Positions 1 through 7,958 of a stretch of DNA of 64,000 nucleotides are shown here, piece after piece. The notes under the pieces were generated by a model, which was not told the DNA's origin, made no database searches, and saw nothing but the letters and a program-made list of their open reading frames with translations. The DNA is from Dermabacter sp. GTDB taxonomy: Bacteria > Actinomycetota > Actinomycetes > Actinomycetales > Dermabacteraceae. Each line of letters begins with the position of its first letter. The stretch's first letter is position 1. Location of the stretch: NCBI GenBank assembly GCA_030538475.1, contig JAUNTX010000002.1:62001-126000 (forward strand), given 5' to 3'. Made by a program: the position numbers and the translations under genes.

Positions 1-96
1 GGAGAGGATGACGTTTTTCTGGTCGGTGGGGGTCAGGGTGAGGCCCGTGCCCCAGCCGCTTCCGCCCTTACCCACATGAATGCTCGCGTAGCTCAT
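1..96 (-). CDS. srlE: PTS glucitol/sorbitol-type EIIB component, 3'-truncated by window edge
   Basis: Only the first 32 codons are in the window. The translated start (MSYASIHVGKGGSGWGTG, then LTLTPTDQKN) matches the opening of glucitol/sorbitol EIIB/C proteins, which begin with a short strand, a glycine-rich GGWG-like turn and a PTD segment. The ATG overlaps the stop codon of the upstream EIIC gene by four bases (ATGA), and AAGGAGG lies just upstream, so the two are translationally coupled. In the family this subunit carries the phosphocysteine that passes phosphate to the incoming polyol; that residue lies outside the window. The substrate may be a polyol other than sorbitol, given the unusual catabolic genes upstream. 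Confidence 0.8.
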   Translation of the reverse strand, partial: MSYASIHVGKGGSGWGTGLTLTPTDQKNVILS

Positions 97-698
97 GCCA
101 CTCCTCCTTGAATGTGCCCGGCGGCGTATTCTTCGTCGTACTTCGCGAACGTTGCTTCATGCCCACCGCGCTTGATGAGCAGGTTGGTCATCCACTGTGT
201 TGCGAGTCCGCGGATGAGGATGACGACGATGCCCGTGCCGAAGTAGAGGATGGCGAGGGTCGCGTACTTTTCCGGGGCGATGGCGAGCACACCGGCGGAG
301 ACGCCGGTCCACACGAAAATTTCGCCGGCGTTCGCGTGCGGGAACAGTGCCGTGACGGGGTGGACGAACGAGACGGCCGAATCGTAGAAGGCCGGCTTGT
401 AGCGTTCGGGCAGGAACCTGCCGAACGTGTACGCCATCGGGTTGGTGAGCAGCAGGACGGCGAGGATCGGCATGATCGTGTAGCGCGTGACGGCGTACTT
501 TCCCGCCCACTGCACGCCGCGCGTCACGCGCTCCTCACCGATCCACGTGGTGAGGGCGTACATGAAGGTCAACATGACCATGAGCAGGGGCAGCACCCCC
601 GTCACGAGGCCCATGAAGGATTCGGCCGCGGCGTTGAAGATGCCGATGAAGTGCTCTGCGGCCCATGTCAGGGCGTTCATCACTGGGTTGTTGTTCAT
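93..698 (-). CDS. srlA: PTS glucitol/sorbitol-type EIIC membrane subunit
   Basis: The 201-residue protein has several hydrophobic segments (about residues 25-55, 70-90, 125-145 and 148-170) and family features such as a GEERVTRG loop near 55 and a NPMAYTFGRFLPERYKPAFYD stretch near 86-106, as in the SrlA/GutA EIIC family (usually about 180-200 residues). It forms the membrane channel for a polyol imported and phosphorylated by the PTS, working with EIIB (next gene) and an EIIA not visible here. A 95-bp gap separates it from the upstream YjbQ gene, and AAGGAGAT precedes the ATG. It ends in a four-base overlap with the EIIB gene. Family assignment is firm; the transported polyol is unknown. Confidence 0.88.
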   Translation of the reverse strand: MNNNPVMNALTWAAEHFIGIFNAAAESFMGLVTGVLPLLMVMLTFMYALTTWIGEERVTRGVQWAGKYAVTRYTIMPILAVLLLTNPMAYTFGRFLPERYKPAFYDSAVSFVHPVTALFPHANAGEIFVWTGVSAGVLAIAPEKYATLAILYFGTGIVVILIRGLATQWMTNLLIKRGGHEATFAKYDEEYAAGHIQGGVA

Positions 699-793
699 GA
701 AATCTCCTTAGCGTGCGTGATCGAGCATCGCTGCGAAGGCCCGTGGGTGCTGCGTCCGCGCATCACTCGTGGCCCTTCGTCGCGCCAGTGGGG

Positions 794-1324
794 TTAGTCC
801 CCGGTCACGATGACGTGACACGTGCGGTCGCGCGCTCGGGCGCGATCGAAATCGACAAAGAAGAGGTATCCCGTTTCCCCGAAGGCCACGGCGCCGTCGA
901 TCACGCCGACCACTTGCGAGGAGCCCAGCAGGTTTGCCTTGAGGTGGGCGTCGGCATTGAGGAGCTGGCGCCGGTCCCCGCCCGGCAGGAATGTGGGGGC
1001 CGACGGCCACGACTCGACCTCGGTGAAGTGCTCCTCACCCGGGTAGTGGTAGCCGCCGTGGGGCGGGAAGTCGGTCTGCGCGGGAAACAGGCGACCGAGC
1101 GCGGCATCGAGGTCCAGTTGGAGGAAGTCCGTGCCGTCCTCAAGCTGGTCGTGCGCGAACTCATCGAAGTACACGGCGCACGTGGTGTGCGGGGAGAGAA
1201 CCGTGGCCGTTCCCACCGTGATGCCACTGTCTGCGACGGCGGCGCGCACATCGGCGGTGATGTCCACGAACGTGGGGGTGGTGCCGTGACTGCGGAGGGT
1301 CAGGCGGCGGGCGAAGCTAGTCAT
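794..1324 (-). CDS. YjbQ / UPF0047 family protein (secondary thiamine-phosphate synthase-like)
   Basis: The 176-residue protein shows the YjbQ signature: a HTTCAVYFDEFAHDQLEDGTDF segment near 47-68, HGGYHYPGEE near 89 and a conserved C-terminal GVIDGAVAFGETGYLFFVDFD. YjbQ proteins are small beta-barrel proteins; E. coli YjbQ has weak thiamine-phosphate synthase activity but its physiological role is unsettled. The gene sits six bases downstream of the aldolase gene and upstream of the PTS EIIC gene, so it is probably co-transcribed with polyol genes. That context suggests a catabolic role rather than thiamine synthesis; this is an inference from neighbourhood only. Confidence 0.85.
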   Translation of the reverse strand: MTSFARRLTLRSHGTTPTFVDITADVRAAVADSGITVGTATVLSPHTTCAVYFDEFAHDQLEDGTDFLQLDLDAALGRLFPAQTDFPPHGGYHYPGEEHFTEVESWPSAPTFLPGGDRRQLLNADAHLKANLLGSSQVVGVIDGAVAFGETGYLFFVDFDRARARDRTCHVIVTGD

Positions 1325-1330
1325 GAGGAG

Positions 1331-2215
1331 TCACCTTTCGTTGCGGTTTTCGGTGGCCGGGCCCTCGTTCTCCGGGGTGGAGACGAGGTCAACGAACCGG
1401 GCCACGTCGGTCTCGACGGCGTGTTGGGCCGCGACGGCGAGCGTGGGAAAGAGCGTGCCTTTGCCTTCCTGGACGAGCGGCACCACCGCGTCATACGCCG
1501 CTCCGGCCGCGTACGTGTAGTAGTTGATTTTTCGGACGCCGCGGGCGATCGATGCGCGGTAGTCCTCGGCGCTCAGTCCGCTTCCGCCGTGCATGACGAG
1601 CGGCACTCCAGCGGTGTCGCGGAGGCGGGAAATCAGGGGAAGGTTGAGGGACGGAGCTTGGCGATAGAGGCCGTGGACGGTGCCGAAAGAGGCGGCCAGG
1701 CAGTCCACGCCGGTGCGCTCGACGAACTCGCGCGCCTGGTCGGGGTCGGTGAAGAGGGTCGAGTCGGCGATGCCCTGCGAGGGGTTGCCGTTCTCGTTGC
1801 CGGTCATAACGCCGAGTTCCCCTTCGACCGCGACGCCGCGTTCGTGGGCCATCGCCACCACGTCCGCCGTGAGGCGCACGTTGGTCTCAAAGGGGTGCCG
1901 GGAGCCGTCGATCATGCACGAGTTGAAGCCGATCTCGAGCCCCCGCTCGATGTATTCGCGGTCCTCGCCGTGATCCACGTGGACCACGAACGGGGCGGGC
2001 GACCTCCGGGCGAGCTCGACCATCGCGGGGCCGATGTTGTCGATGCTCATCACGTCTTCGTGCACCTGCGCGAACTGAAGGATGATCGGAGTTCCGGTGC
2101 GCTCGCCCACCTCGATGGTGGCCAGCAGCGCTTCAAAGAAGGGGGTGTTGACGGCCGCGATGGCCGTGCGGGTGCGTTCGGCGTGGGCAAGGGCGTCGGT
2201 GAGGGACACAATCAT
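1331..2215 (-). CDS. Class II (zinc) ketose-bisphosphate aldolase, GatY/KbaY/FbaA type
   Basis: The 294-residue protein has the class II aldolase barrel motifs in order: NTPFFEALLATIEVGE near 24, the HVDHGED catalytic Asp and zinc His near 90, the EGELG zinc glutamate near 133, the GTVHGLY zinc His near 187, MHGGSGL with the last zinc His near 213, and a KINYYT phosphate-binding segment near 233. The enzyme cleaves a phosphorylated ketose to dihydroxyacetone phosphate and an aldehyde. It lies four bases downstream of the isomerase gene. The KINYYT segment differs from the more usual KINVAT form, in keeping with a specialised substrate. The exact ketose phosphate cannot be read from the sequence. 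Confidence 0.87.
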   Translation of the reverse strand: MIVSLTDALAHAERTRTAIAAVNTPFFEALLATIEVGERTGTPIILQFAQVHEDVMSIDNIGPAMVELARRSPAPFVVHVDHGEDREYIERGLEIGFNSCMIDGSRHPFETNVRLTADVVAMAHERGVAVEGELGVMTGNENGNPSQGIADSTLFTDPDQAREFVERTGVDCLAASFGTVHGLYRQAPSLNLPLISRLRDTAGVPLVMHGGSGLSAEDYRASIARGVRKINYYTYAAGAAYDAVVPLVQEGKGTLFPTLAVAAQHAVETDVARFVDLVSTPENEGPATENRNER

Positions 2216-2219
2216 GGCG

Positions 2220-2909
2220 TCAGCTTTCTGCGATGGCGGTGTACATGTCGGTCAGGATGTCGCGCCAGCTGGGGTCGCCGACGATGCCGCTCGTGCCTCC
2301 CGAACCGTCGGCGCCTTGGGAAAGGACGCGCGCCACGTCGGCACCCGTGCTCACTCCCGCCGCCTGAATCACGAGGATCGAGGGGTCGATGGACTTCACG
2401 AGGGCGGTGGTGCGGGCAACGTAATCGCCCGCGTCCATGGCGCCCGTGCCGATCGCGGCCGTCGGCTCGCAGATCATCGCCGTGGGGCCGAGGTGAGCGA
2501 CGGCGCGCACCTGCGCGTCGGTGTCGGCGCACACGATGGTCGCCAGTCCCACCTCCCGCGCGCGCTCGAGCGTCGCGTCGAGCGCCGACAGGGTGAGGGC
2601 ATGTTCGGCGTGGTTGAGCACCACGGCCCGGGCTCCGGCGGCGACGAGGGATTCGGGGAGGATGTGCCCCATGCCGCGACCCGGGGTGATGGGGTCCATG
2701 TGCTGAGCAGTGATGGTGAGGTTGCTCGTGGCCTCAGCGACCTGGCGCAGATCGGCGTGCTGCGCCGTGAACAGCGTGGTGATGCCGAAGCGCCCGGCCA
2801 GTTCGTCGGTCAGGCGCGCGAGGCTCAGGAGCTCGGGGCCGTAGAGGTATGCCTTGGGGTTGACGATGAGCAGGGGCCCATCGATCTGTTCTTGGTGCTG
2901 CGCTGCCAT
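2220..2909 (-). CDS. Archaeal-type triosephosphate isomerase homologue
   Basis: The 229-residue protein is shorter than the usual bacterial enzyme (about 250). The lysine is in VNPKAYLYG near residue 17, the histidine in LNHAEH near 95, the glutamate in CEPTAAIGTG near 144, and an AAGVSTGADV phosphate loop near 180. The NHxEH form and AQHMDP segment recall the short archaeal type rather than bacterial GHSERR. I chose the ATG at 2909 because GGAAGG lies at good spacing; a longer ORF start at 2948 has no ribosome site. It is the first gene of the polyol operon. It may isomerise triose phosphates or, like EryH/DerI-type relatives, a tetrulose or other sugar phosphate. Confidence 0.82.
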   Translation of the reverse strand: MAAQHQEQIDGPLLIVNPKAYLYGPELLSLARLTDELAGRFGITTLFTAQHADLRQVAEATSNLTITAQHMDPITPGRGMGHILPESLVAAGARAVVLNHAEHALTLSALDATLERAREVGLATIVCADTDAQVRAVAHLGPTAMICEPTAAIGTGAMDAGDYVARTTALVKSIDPSILVIQAAGVSTGADVARVLSQGADGSGGTSGIVGDPSWRDILTDMYTAIAES

Positions 2910-2933
2910 GACCACGCCTTCCACGCTGTCGTA

Positions 2934-3039
2934 TGCAACTATGTGCATTCGATAGCACTTTGTTGCTTACTGACAGCATGGCACGAGGGCAGCGCGAAGC
3001 GCAAGCATTTTCTGCAACTTTTTTAATCGTGTTGCAACT
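2934..3039 (-). promoter_or_regulatory. Upstream region of the polyol operon with repeated TTGCAAC-like motifs
   Basis: Between the isomerase start and the GH3 stop there are four copies of a GTTGC(A) core: 2934-2940 and 3013-3019 (TGCAACT on plus), 2962-2966 (GTTGC), and 3031-3039, which contains the 8-bp palindrome GTTGCAAC. An A/T-rich run (TTTTTTAA, 3020-3026) is embedded, unusual in this GC-rich DNA. Clustered short repeats upstream of a catabolic operon suggest a regulator site. No regulator gene for this operon is in the window and no clear -35/-10 pair stands out. Confidence 0.35.
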
Positions 3040-3080
3040 GTGTGCGCACGAGGGGCGTCGCATCCCCCGCACGCGCCGCC

Positions 3081-5519
3081 TCACATCACCCGGCGCGCCC
3101 CTCGCGCCTGCCCGTCGGCCAGCGCATGCCCGTGCAGGTCGGCACGCAGAAGGAAGGTGAGCGCGTTCGCGGCGCTGCGCTGCACTTCGGCCCGCGTGAG
3201 CCCGCCAGAACTGCCGAGCGAGTCGATCACGCCGGTATCGCGCACGTCGCCGCCGTGGACTTTCGAGCCGGGCATGAGCACATCGACCTGCGCGCGGACC
3301 CGGTAGGCGCTATCGCGCAGCGCGGGAAAGTGCGGGTCGCTCGCCATCTGCATCCACCAGTCGGTGATGACGAGGCCGGTGTAGCCCCATTCGCCGCGGA
3401 GGATCGTGGTCACGAGGTCGTAGTGGTAGTGCCCCCACACGCCGTTGATTTTGTTGTAGGAGGTCATGAGGGTGAGCGGGGCGGCCTCGCGGACCACGAT
3501 CTCGAAGCCGCGGAGGTAGATTTCGCGCAGCGCCCGCTCGGACACTCGGGCGTCCACGTGGATGCGGTTGAACTCCTGGTTGTTGGCGGCGAAGTGTTTG
3601 GGGCAGGCGGCCACGCCCCGCGATTGCACGCCGGCCACGATGGCGGCGCCCATGCGGCCCGTGAGCAGGGGATCTTCGGAGAAGTACTCGAAGTTCCTGC
3701 CGCACAGGGGGTCGCGCTGGATGTTCATGCCGGGGCTGAGCAGAATGTCCGAGCCCTTCGCGATCATCTCCTCGGCGTGGATCGCGGCGAGGTCCCGGAC
3801 GGCGGGGAGGTTCCAGGTGGAGGCGAGGCCGGTGCCGCAGGGAAGCAGGGAGGCAAAGGCCGCCACGCGCAGCCCGGAGGGTCCGTCGGTGGTGATGGCG
3901 GGCTCGATGCCGCGGGCGCGCAGCGCCTCGCTCACGCCGCCAAGCGCTCCGGCATTGCCCGCGACCCCGAGCGGAGAGTCCATGGTCGTGTCGCCGTAGG
4001 TGAGGTCCGCGAGTTCGGTGTCGCTCAGGGACGCGACGAACTCCTCGAGGCTCCCCTCGCCCGCGCGCACGGCGTCCCACGTGGGGGCCGCGCCGTCCCG
4101 GGCCGCGAACTCCTCGGGTAGGCGATCCAGGATGCGGCCCGCGAGGTCACGCGTTTCGAGCGGCACCGGCTCGGTGGCCACCCGGGGCGTCCCGTCGCTC
4201 GCCCGGCCGCGGACCATGCGCTCGAAGCCCGCTCCGGCCGGAACGGACGCGGCTTCCTCGCACTGGCGCACCAGCTGAAGCTCCGCCACGTCGATGCGGC
4301 CGGCCTCGCTGGCGCTGCGCGTATCCGGCCCCACGTGCACGCGGTACATGCCGGGCTCGAGCACGAAGGCGCTGCGGTGACCGGTCACGCCCGCGTCGTC
4401 GTAGGCGGCGCAATCGGCGAGGTCCACGGCCAGGCGCACCTCCGTGCTCTCGCCGGGGGCGAGGGTGCCCGTGCGGGCGAAGGCCGCGAGGTGGCGCATG
4501 GGCCGGGACAGCGCGCCGTCCGGCGCCTCAACATAGACCTGGACCACCTCGCTCGTCGGCAGATCTCCCGTGTTCGTGACCGTCGCGGCGAGGGTGGCCG
4601 TGAGACCGTCGGCCTCGAATTCCCGGCACTCGATCACCCGCGTGGAGTAGCCGAGCCCGTAGCCGAAGGGGTACTGGACGGCGCCCTGGGCGAAGGTCTC
4701 GAAGTAGCGGTAGCCCACGAAGATGTCTTCGCGGTACTCGCTGATGTCGGCTTCGCCGAAGGTAGGGGCCGACGGGTAGTCCCGGTACTCGCGCGCCACG
4801 GTGGCGGTGAGGCGCCCGCCGGGTTCGGCGCGGCCGGTCAGGATATCGGCCACGGCGCTGCCCGCTTCCATGCCACCCGCCCACGCGATGAGCAGGCCCG
4901 AGATCGGGTAGCGCTCGGCCCAGGACAGGTCGATGAGGTTGCCGGTGTTGACGATGACGAGGGTGCGGGCAAACGCGGCGGTGACGCGCTCAAGCAGGGA
5001 GGTTTCCTCGGGCGTCAGGTAGTAGGAGCCGGGGGCCAGCTGGGCGTCGCGATCCTCGCCGGCCGCGCGGCCGATCACCACGATGGCGAGGTCGTTGCGC
5101 GCGGCGGCCGCCTCGATCACGTCCCCGCTCACGGGCATTTCGGGGTAGTGGGTGGGCCACGCGCCCCATTCCTTCCCGGGGGCGGCCGGGTGTTGGGCGG
5201 AGAAGTCGGCGTAGAGCGCCGCGAGGTCGGCATCGACGTGGAGGTCCGGCTCGTCGGCGAGGGCTCCCGCGAGGGTGCTCTGGTACGGCGGGTTGACGTC
5301 TCCCCCGGAGCCGTAGCCGACGGGGATCCAGTCGAGCGCGGTGCGCCCGAACACCGCCACGCTCGTGCCGGGCGCGAGCGGAAGGATGCCGTCGTTGACG
5401 AGGAGGACGGAGCCCTGGGCGGCGAGCGCGCGGGCCTGGCGGGCGAGGGCGGGATCCACCCAGCGCGAGGCGTCGGCGTCGGCAGTGGTGCTGGCCTGGG
5501 AAAGCAGGTGCTGGCTCAT
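3081..5519 (-). CDS. Glycoside hydrolase family 3 beta-glucosidase, domain-permuted
   Basis: The 812-residue protein hydrolyses beta-linked glucosides in the GH3 family. The module order is reversed relative to most GH3 enzymes: the C-terminal-type sandwich comes first (GSVLLVNDGILPLAP near 36-50, GRAAGEDRDAQL, IAWAGGMEAGSAVADILTG), then a fibronectin-like region near 300-390, then the catalytic barrel (TTDGPSGLRVA, SPGMNIQRDPLCGRNFEYFSEDP, PKHFAANNQE) with the nucleophile Asp in LVITDWW near residue 720. Permuted GH3 enzymes are known, for example in Ruminococcus. There is no signal peptide, so it is probably cytoplasmic and acts on imported oligosaccharides. The ATG at 5519 has GAGGAG at good spacing. 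It is divergent from the sugar importer. Confidence 0.88.
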   Translation of the reverse strand: MSQHLLSQASTTADADASRWVDPALARQARALAAQGSVLLVNDGILPLAPGTSVAVFGRTALDWIPVGYGSGGDVNPPYQSTLAGALADEPDLHVDADLAALYADFSAQHPAAPGKEWGAWPTHYPEMPVSGDVIEAAAARNDLAIVVIGRAAGEDRDAQLAPGSYYLTPEETSLLERVTAAFARTLVIVNTGNLIDLSWAERYPISGLLIAWAGGMEAGSAVADILTGRAEPGGRLTATVAREYRDYPSAPTFGEADISEYREDIFVGYRYFETFAQGAVQYPFGYGLGYSTRVIECREFEADGLTATLAATVTNTGDLPTSEVVQVYVEAPDGALSRPMRHLAAFARTGTLAPGESTEVRLAVDLADCAAYDDAGVTGHRSAFVLEPGMYRVHVGPDTRSASEAGRIDVAELQLVRQCEEAASVPAGAGFERMVRGRASDGTPRVATEPVPLETRDLAGRILDRLPEEFAARDGAAPTWDAVRAGEGSLEEFVASLSDTELADLTYGDTTMDSPLGVAGNAGALGGVSEALRARGIEPAITTDGPSGLRVAAFASLLPCGTGLASTWNLPAVRDLAAIHAEEMIAKGSDILLSPGMNIQRDPLCGRNFEYFSEDPLLTGRMGAAIVAGVQSRGVAACPKHFAANNQEFNRIHVDARVSERALREIYLRGFEIVVREAAPLTLMTSYNKINGVWGHYHYDLVTTILRGEWGYTGLVITDWWMQMASDPHFPALRDSAYRVRAQVDVLMPGSKVHGGDVRDTGVIDSLGSSGGLTRAEVQRSAANALTFLLRADLHGHALADGQARGARRVM

Positions 5520-5584
5520 GATGCTCCTCGGTAATGCGGGTGATCGTGGACATGCGGGCGATCGTGGGCGCCCACTGCAGCGGC

Positions 5585-5612
5585 TTGCCACGATGGGCGG
5601 GAGGTGTATAGT
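5585..5612 (+). promoter_or_regulatory. Candidate sigma-70-type promoter of the sugar ABC operon
   Basis: TTGCCA at 5585-5590 and TATAGT at 5607-5612 are separated by 16 bp, close to the vegetative consensus. The predicted transcription start falls at about 5619-5621, immediately before the palindrome at 5626-5643, which is the usual geometry for repressor blockage. Confidence 0.55.
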
Positions 5613-5625
5613 TCTGAACATCCCC

Positions 5626-5643
5626 TCTGAGAACGTTCTCAGA
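5626..5643. promoter_or_regulatory. LacI-family operator (18-bp perfect palindrome)
   Basis: TCTGAGAACGTTCTCAGA is a perfect palindrome with the central CG step and GAGAACGTTCTC core typical of LacI-family operators. It lies just downstream of the -10 element and 35 bp before the binding-protein start. The LacI regulator at the end of the same operon is the obvious candidate to bind it. It is also in the divergent intergenic region of the GH3 gene, so it may control both directions. Confidence 0.75.
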
Positions 5644-5677
5644 ACCAGTGTACGGGACCGGAACGAAGGAGTTTCCC

Positions 5678-6937
5678 ATGAAAGTCACCCGACGCACCGC
5701 CCTCCAGGCCTCCCTCGCCGCGGGCCTTGGCGCGACCGCCCTCGCCGGATGCGGCGGCGGCAGCAGCTCGAGCGGAAAGACCGAGATCACTGTCGCCACC
5801 TTCAACGAGTTCGGCTACGAAGACCTCTACGCCACCTACATGGCCGAGAACCCCGACGTAGTCATCAAGGCAAAGAAGGCGGCCACGAGCGACGAGGCCC
5901 GGCAAAACCTCCTTACCGGGCTCGCCGCGAAATCCGGGCTCGCCGACATCGAGGCCATCGAAGTGAACTGGTGGGCCGAACTCAAGCAATACGCGACGGT
6001 ATTCGAGGACCTCGCGAGCCCGGAGGTCGAGGGCCGCTGGCTCGACTGGAAGACCGAAGCCGCGATGATCGACGGCAAGCTCCTCGGCTACGGCACCGAC
6101 ATTGGCCCCGAAGCCATCGCGTATCGCGGAGACCTCTTCACGACCGGCGGCCTGCCCGCCGACCGCGGTGATGTGAAGGCCCTGCTCGAAGGCGACTGGC
6201 GCACCTTCCTCGATGCGGGACGCTCCTTCACCCAGGCCTCCGGGATCCCCTTCTACGACAGCGCTGGCGGCACCTTCAACGGGATGATGCAGCAGCTCAC
6301 CCACCCCTACGAGGAAGAGGACGGCACCCCCATCCCACTCGGCGACAACGCACCGATCAAGGAGATCTACGACCTCCTCGTGGAGTACAAGGACATCTCC
6401 GCCGGGCTCGGCCAATGGTCCGAAGACTGGGTGGCCGCGTTCCAGACCGACGGCTTCGCCACGATGCTCTGCCCCGCATGGATGATGGGCCCGATCCAGG
6501 GCAACGCCGACGGCGTGGACGGCTGGGACATCGCCGACGTCTTCCCCGGCGGGGGCGGCAACTGGGGCGGCTCCTACCTCACCGTCCCCTCCCAGGGGAA
6601 GAACGTCGAGGCCGCCAAGAAGCTCGCCGCCTGGCTCACCGCACCCGAACAGCAGGTCGCCGCGTTCACCGCCGTGGGCGCCTTCCCCAGCCAGGTGGAA
6701 GCCCTCGAATCGCCCGAGGTCACGAGCGTCGTGGAGCCCTTCTTCAACGATGCCCCCGTCGGCCAGATCTACTCCGAGCGCGCCAAGGCCATCACCACCC
6801 AGCCCGCGCTCGGGCCGAACTTCTTCACGATCAACGGCCTCGTGGCCGATGCGATCACGCGATTCGATGTGGAAGGCATGGATCCGGCTGCCTCGTGGCA
6901 GGAAGCCCTCACGGCCTACAAGGAACTGGGTCTCTGA
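5678..6937 (+). CDS. Sugar ABC transporter, extracellular solute-binding lipoprotein
   Basis: The 419-residue protein starts with a twin-arginine-like signal (TRRTALQ) and a lipobox LAGC, so it is a membrane-anchored lipoprotein, possibly Tat-exported. The mature part follows the family 1 solute-binding pattern (ITVATFNEFGYED, GIPFYDSAGGTFNGMM, AAKKLAAWLTAPEQQ). GAAGGAG precedes the ATG at 5678. It is first in an operon with two permeases and a LacI regulator and is divergent from a beta-glucosidase, so beta-glucosides such as cellobiose or gentiobiose are likely ligands. No ATPase is encoded here; actinobacterial sugar importers commonly share an MsiK-type ATPase encoded elsewhere. Confidence 0.9.
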   Translation: MKVTRRTALQASLAAGLGATALAGCGGGSSSSGKTEITVATFNEFGYEDLYATYMAENPDVVIKAKKAATSDEARQNLLTGLAAKSGLADIEAIEVNWWAELKQYATVFEDLASPEVEGRWLDWKTEAAMIDGKLLGYGTDIGPEAIAYRGDLFTTGGLPADRGDVKALLEGDWRTFLDAGRSFTQASGIPFYDSAGGTFNGMMQQLTHPYEEEDGTPIPLGDNAPIKEIYDLLVEYKDISAGLGQWSEDWVAAFQTDGFATMLCPAWMMGPIQGNADGVDGWDIADVFPGGGGNWGGSYLTVPSQGKNVEAAKKLAAWLTAPEQQVAAFTAVGAFPSQVEALESPEVTSVVEPFFNDAPVGQIYSERAKAITTQPALGPNFFTINGLVADAITRFDVEGMDPAASWQEALTAYKELGL

Positions 6938-6978
6938 CCCCGCTCATCCCCGCCCCGCTGATAAGGACAGGCGAGCCC

Positions 6979-7956
6979 ATGCCCCAGCCCTCCACCACCC
7001 CGGATTCCCCGAAGCGCTCGGCCTGGCGCAGCAGGCTCACTATCCTCGATCAGAGGCTCAGCCCCTACCTCTTCATCAGCCCGTTCTTCCTGCTGTTCCT
7101 CGTCACGGGCCTGTTCCCCATCGCCTACACCGCGTGGGTGTCCCTGCACGATTGGGACCTCATCCTCGGGCAGGGCGATTTCATCGGGGTGCAGAACTAC
7201 ACCGACGTGCTCGAGTCCCCGAACTTCGGGAAGGCGCTGCGCAACACGTTCTCGATTTTCCTGCTCAGTTCGGTTCCGCAGGTCATCATCGCCATCGTCA
7301 TCGCGTATGCCCTCGATACCAACCTGCGGGCCCGCACTTTCTGGCGCATGGGGGTGCTGCTGCCCTACGTCGTCGCGCCCGTGGCCGTCTCCCTCATCTT
7401 CGCGAAGATCTTCGCCGACCAGTCGGGACTCATCAACGCGCTCCTGACGGGCGCGGGGCTGCCCGCCGTCGGCTGGCACACGGACGTGCTGTCCTCCCAC
7501 GTCGCCATCGCCACCATGGTGAATTTCCGCTGGACCGGCTACAACGCCCTCATCTTCCTCGCGGCCATGCAGGCGATCCCGCGGGACATGTACGAGGCCG
7601 CCATCATCGACGGCGCGGGGCGGGCGCGGCGCTTCTTCAGCGTCACCGTTCCGATGCTGCGGCCCACGATCCTCTTCGTGGTGATCACCTCGACCATTGG
7701 CGGGCTGCAGATCTTCGACGAACCGCGCATGTTCGACGTGGCCGGGCAGGGCGGCGCTTCACGCCAGTGGATGACCATGACGATGTACCTCTACGAACTG
7801 GGGTGGGGCCCCCAGGTGTCGTTCGGCAAGGCGTCCGCCGTGGCGTGGCTGCTGTTCATGATCATCGTCGCCGTCGGCGTCCTGAACTTCATCCTCACCC
7901 GGCGCATCGCCTCGACCGGTTCCGCCCCGCGCTCCACCCGGAAGATAAGGAAGTAG
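6979..7956 (+). CDS. Sugar ABC transporter permease (MalF/UgpA type)
   Basis: The 325-residue inner-membrane protein has about six membrane helices and the cytoplasmic EAA loop YEAAIIDGAGRARRFFSVTVP near residue 210, which docks the ATPase. The ATG at 6979 follows AAGGACAG and lies 41 bp after the binding-protein stop. Together with the next permease it forms the heterodimeric channel. The N-terminal 30 residues are polar and precede the first helix at LSPYLFISPFF. Confidence 0.9.
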   Translation: MPQPSTTPDSPKRSAWRSRLTILDQRLSPYLFISPFFLLFLVTGLFPIAYTAWVSLHDWDLILGQGDFIGVQNYTDVLESPNFGKALRNTFSIFLLSSVPQVIIAIVIAYALDTNLRARTFWRMGVLLPYVVAPVAVSLIFAKIFADQSGLINALLTGAGLPAVGWHTDVLSSHVAIATMVNFRWTGYNALIFLAAMQAIPRDMYEAAIIDGAGRARRFFSVTVPMLRPTILFVVITSTIGGLQIFDEPRMFDVAGQGGASRQWMTMTMYLYELGWGPQVSFGKASAVAWLLFMIIVAVGVLNFILTRRIASTGSAPRSTRKIRK

Positions 7957-7958
7957 CC

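Noticed and set aside
713-2596. Long plus-strand open frame of 627 codons
   Set aside because: It lies antisense to the YjbQ, aldolase and isomerase genes and has the Arg/Val/Gly-rich, motif-free composition of a GC-rich shadow frame.
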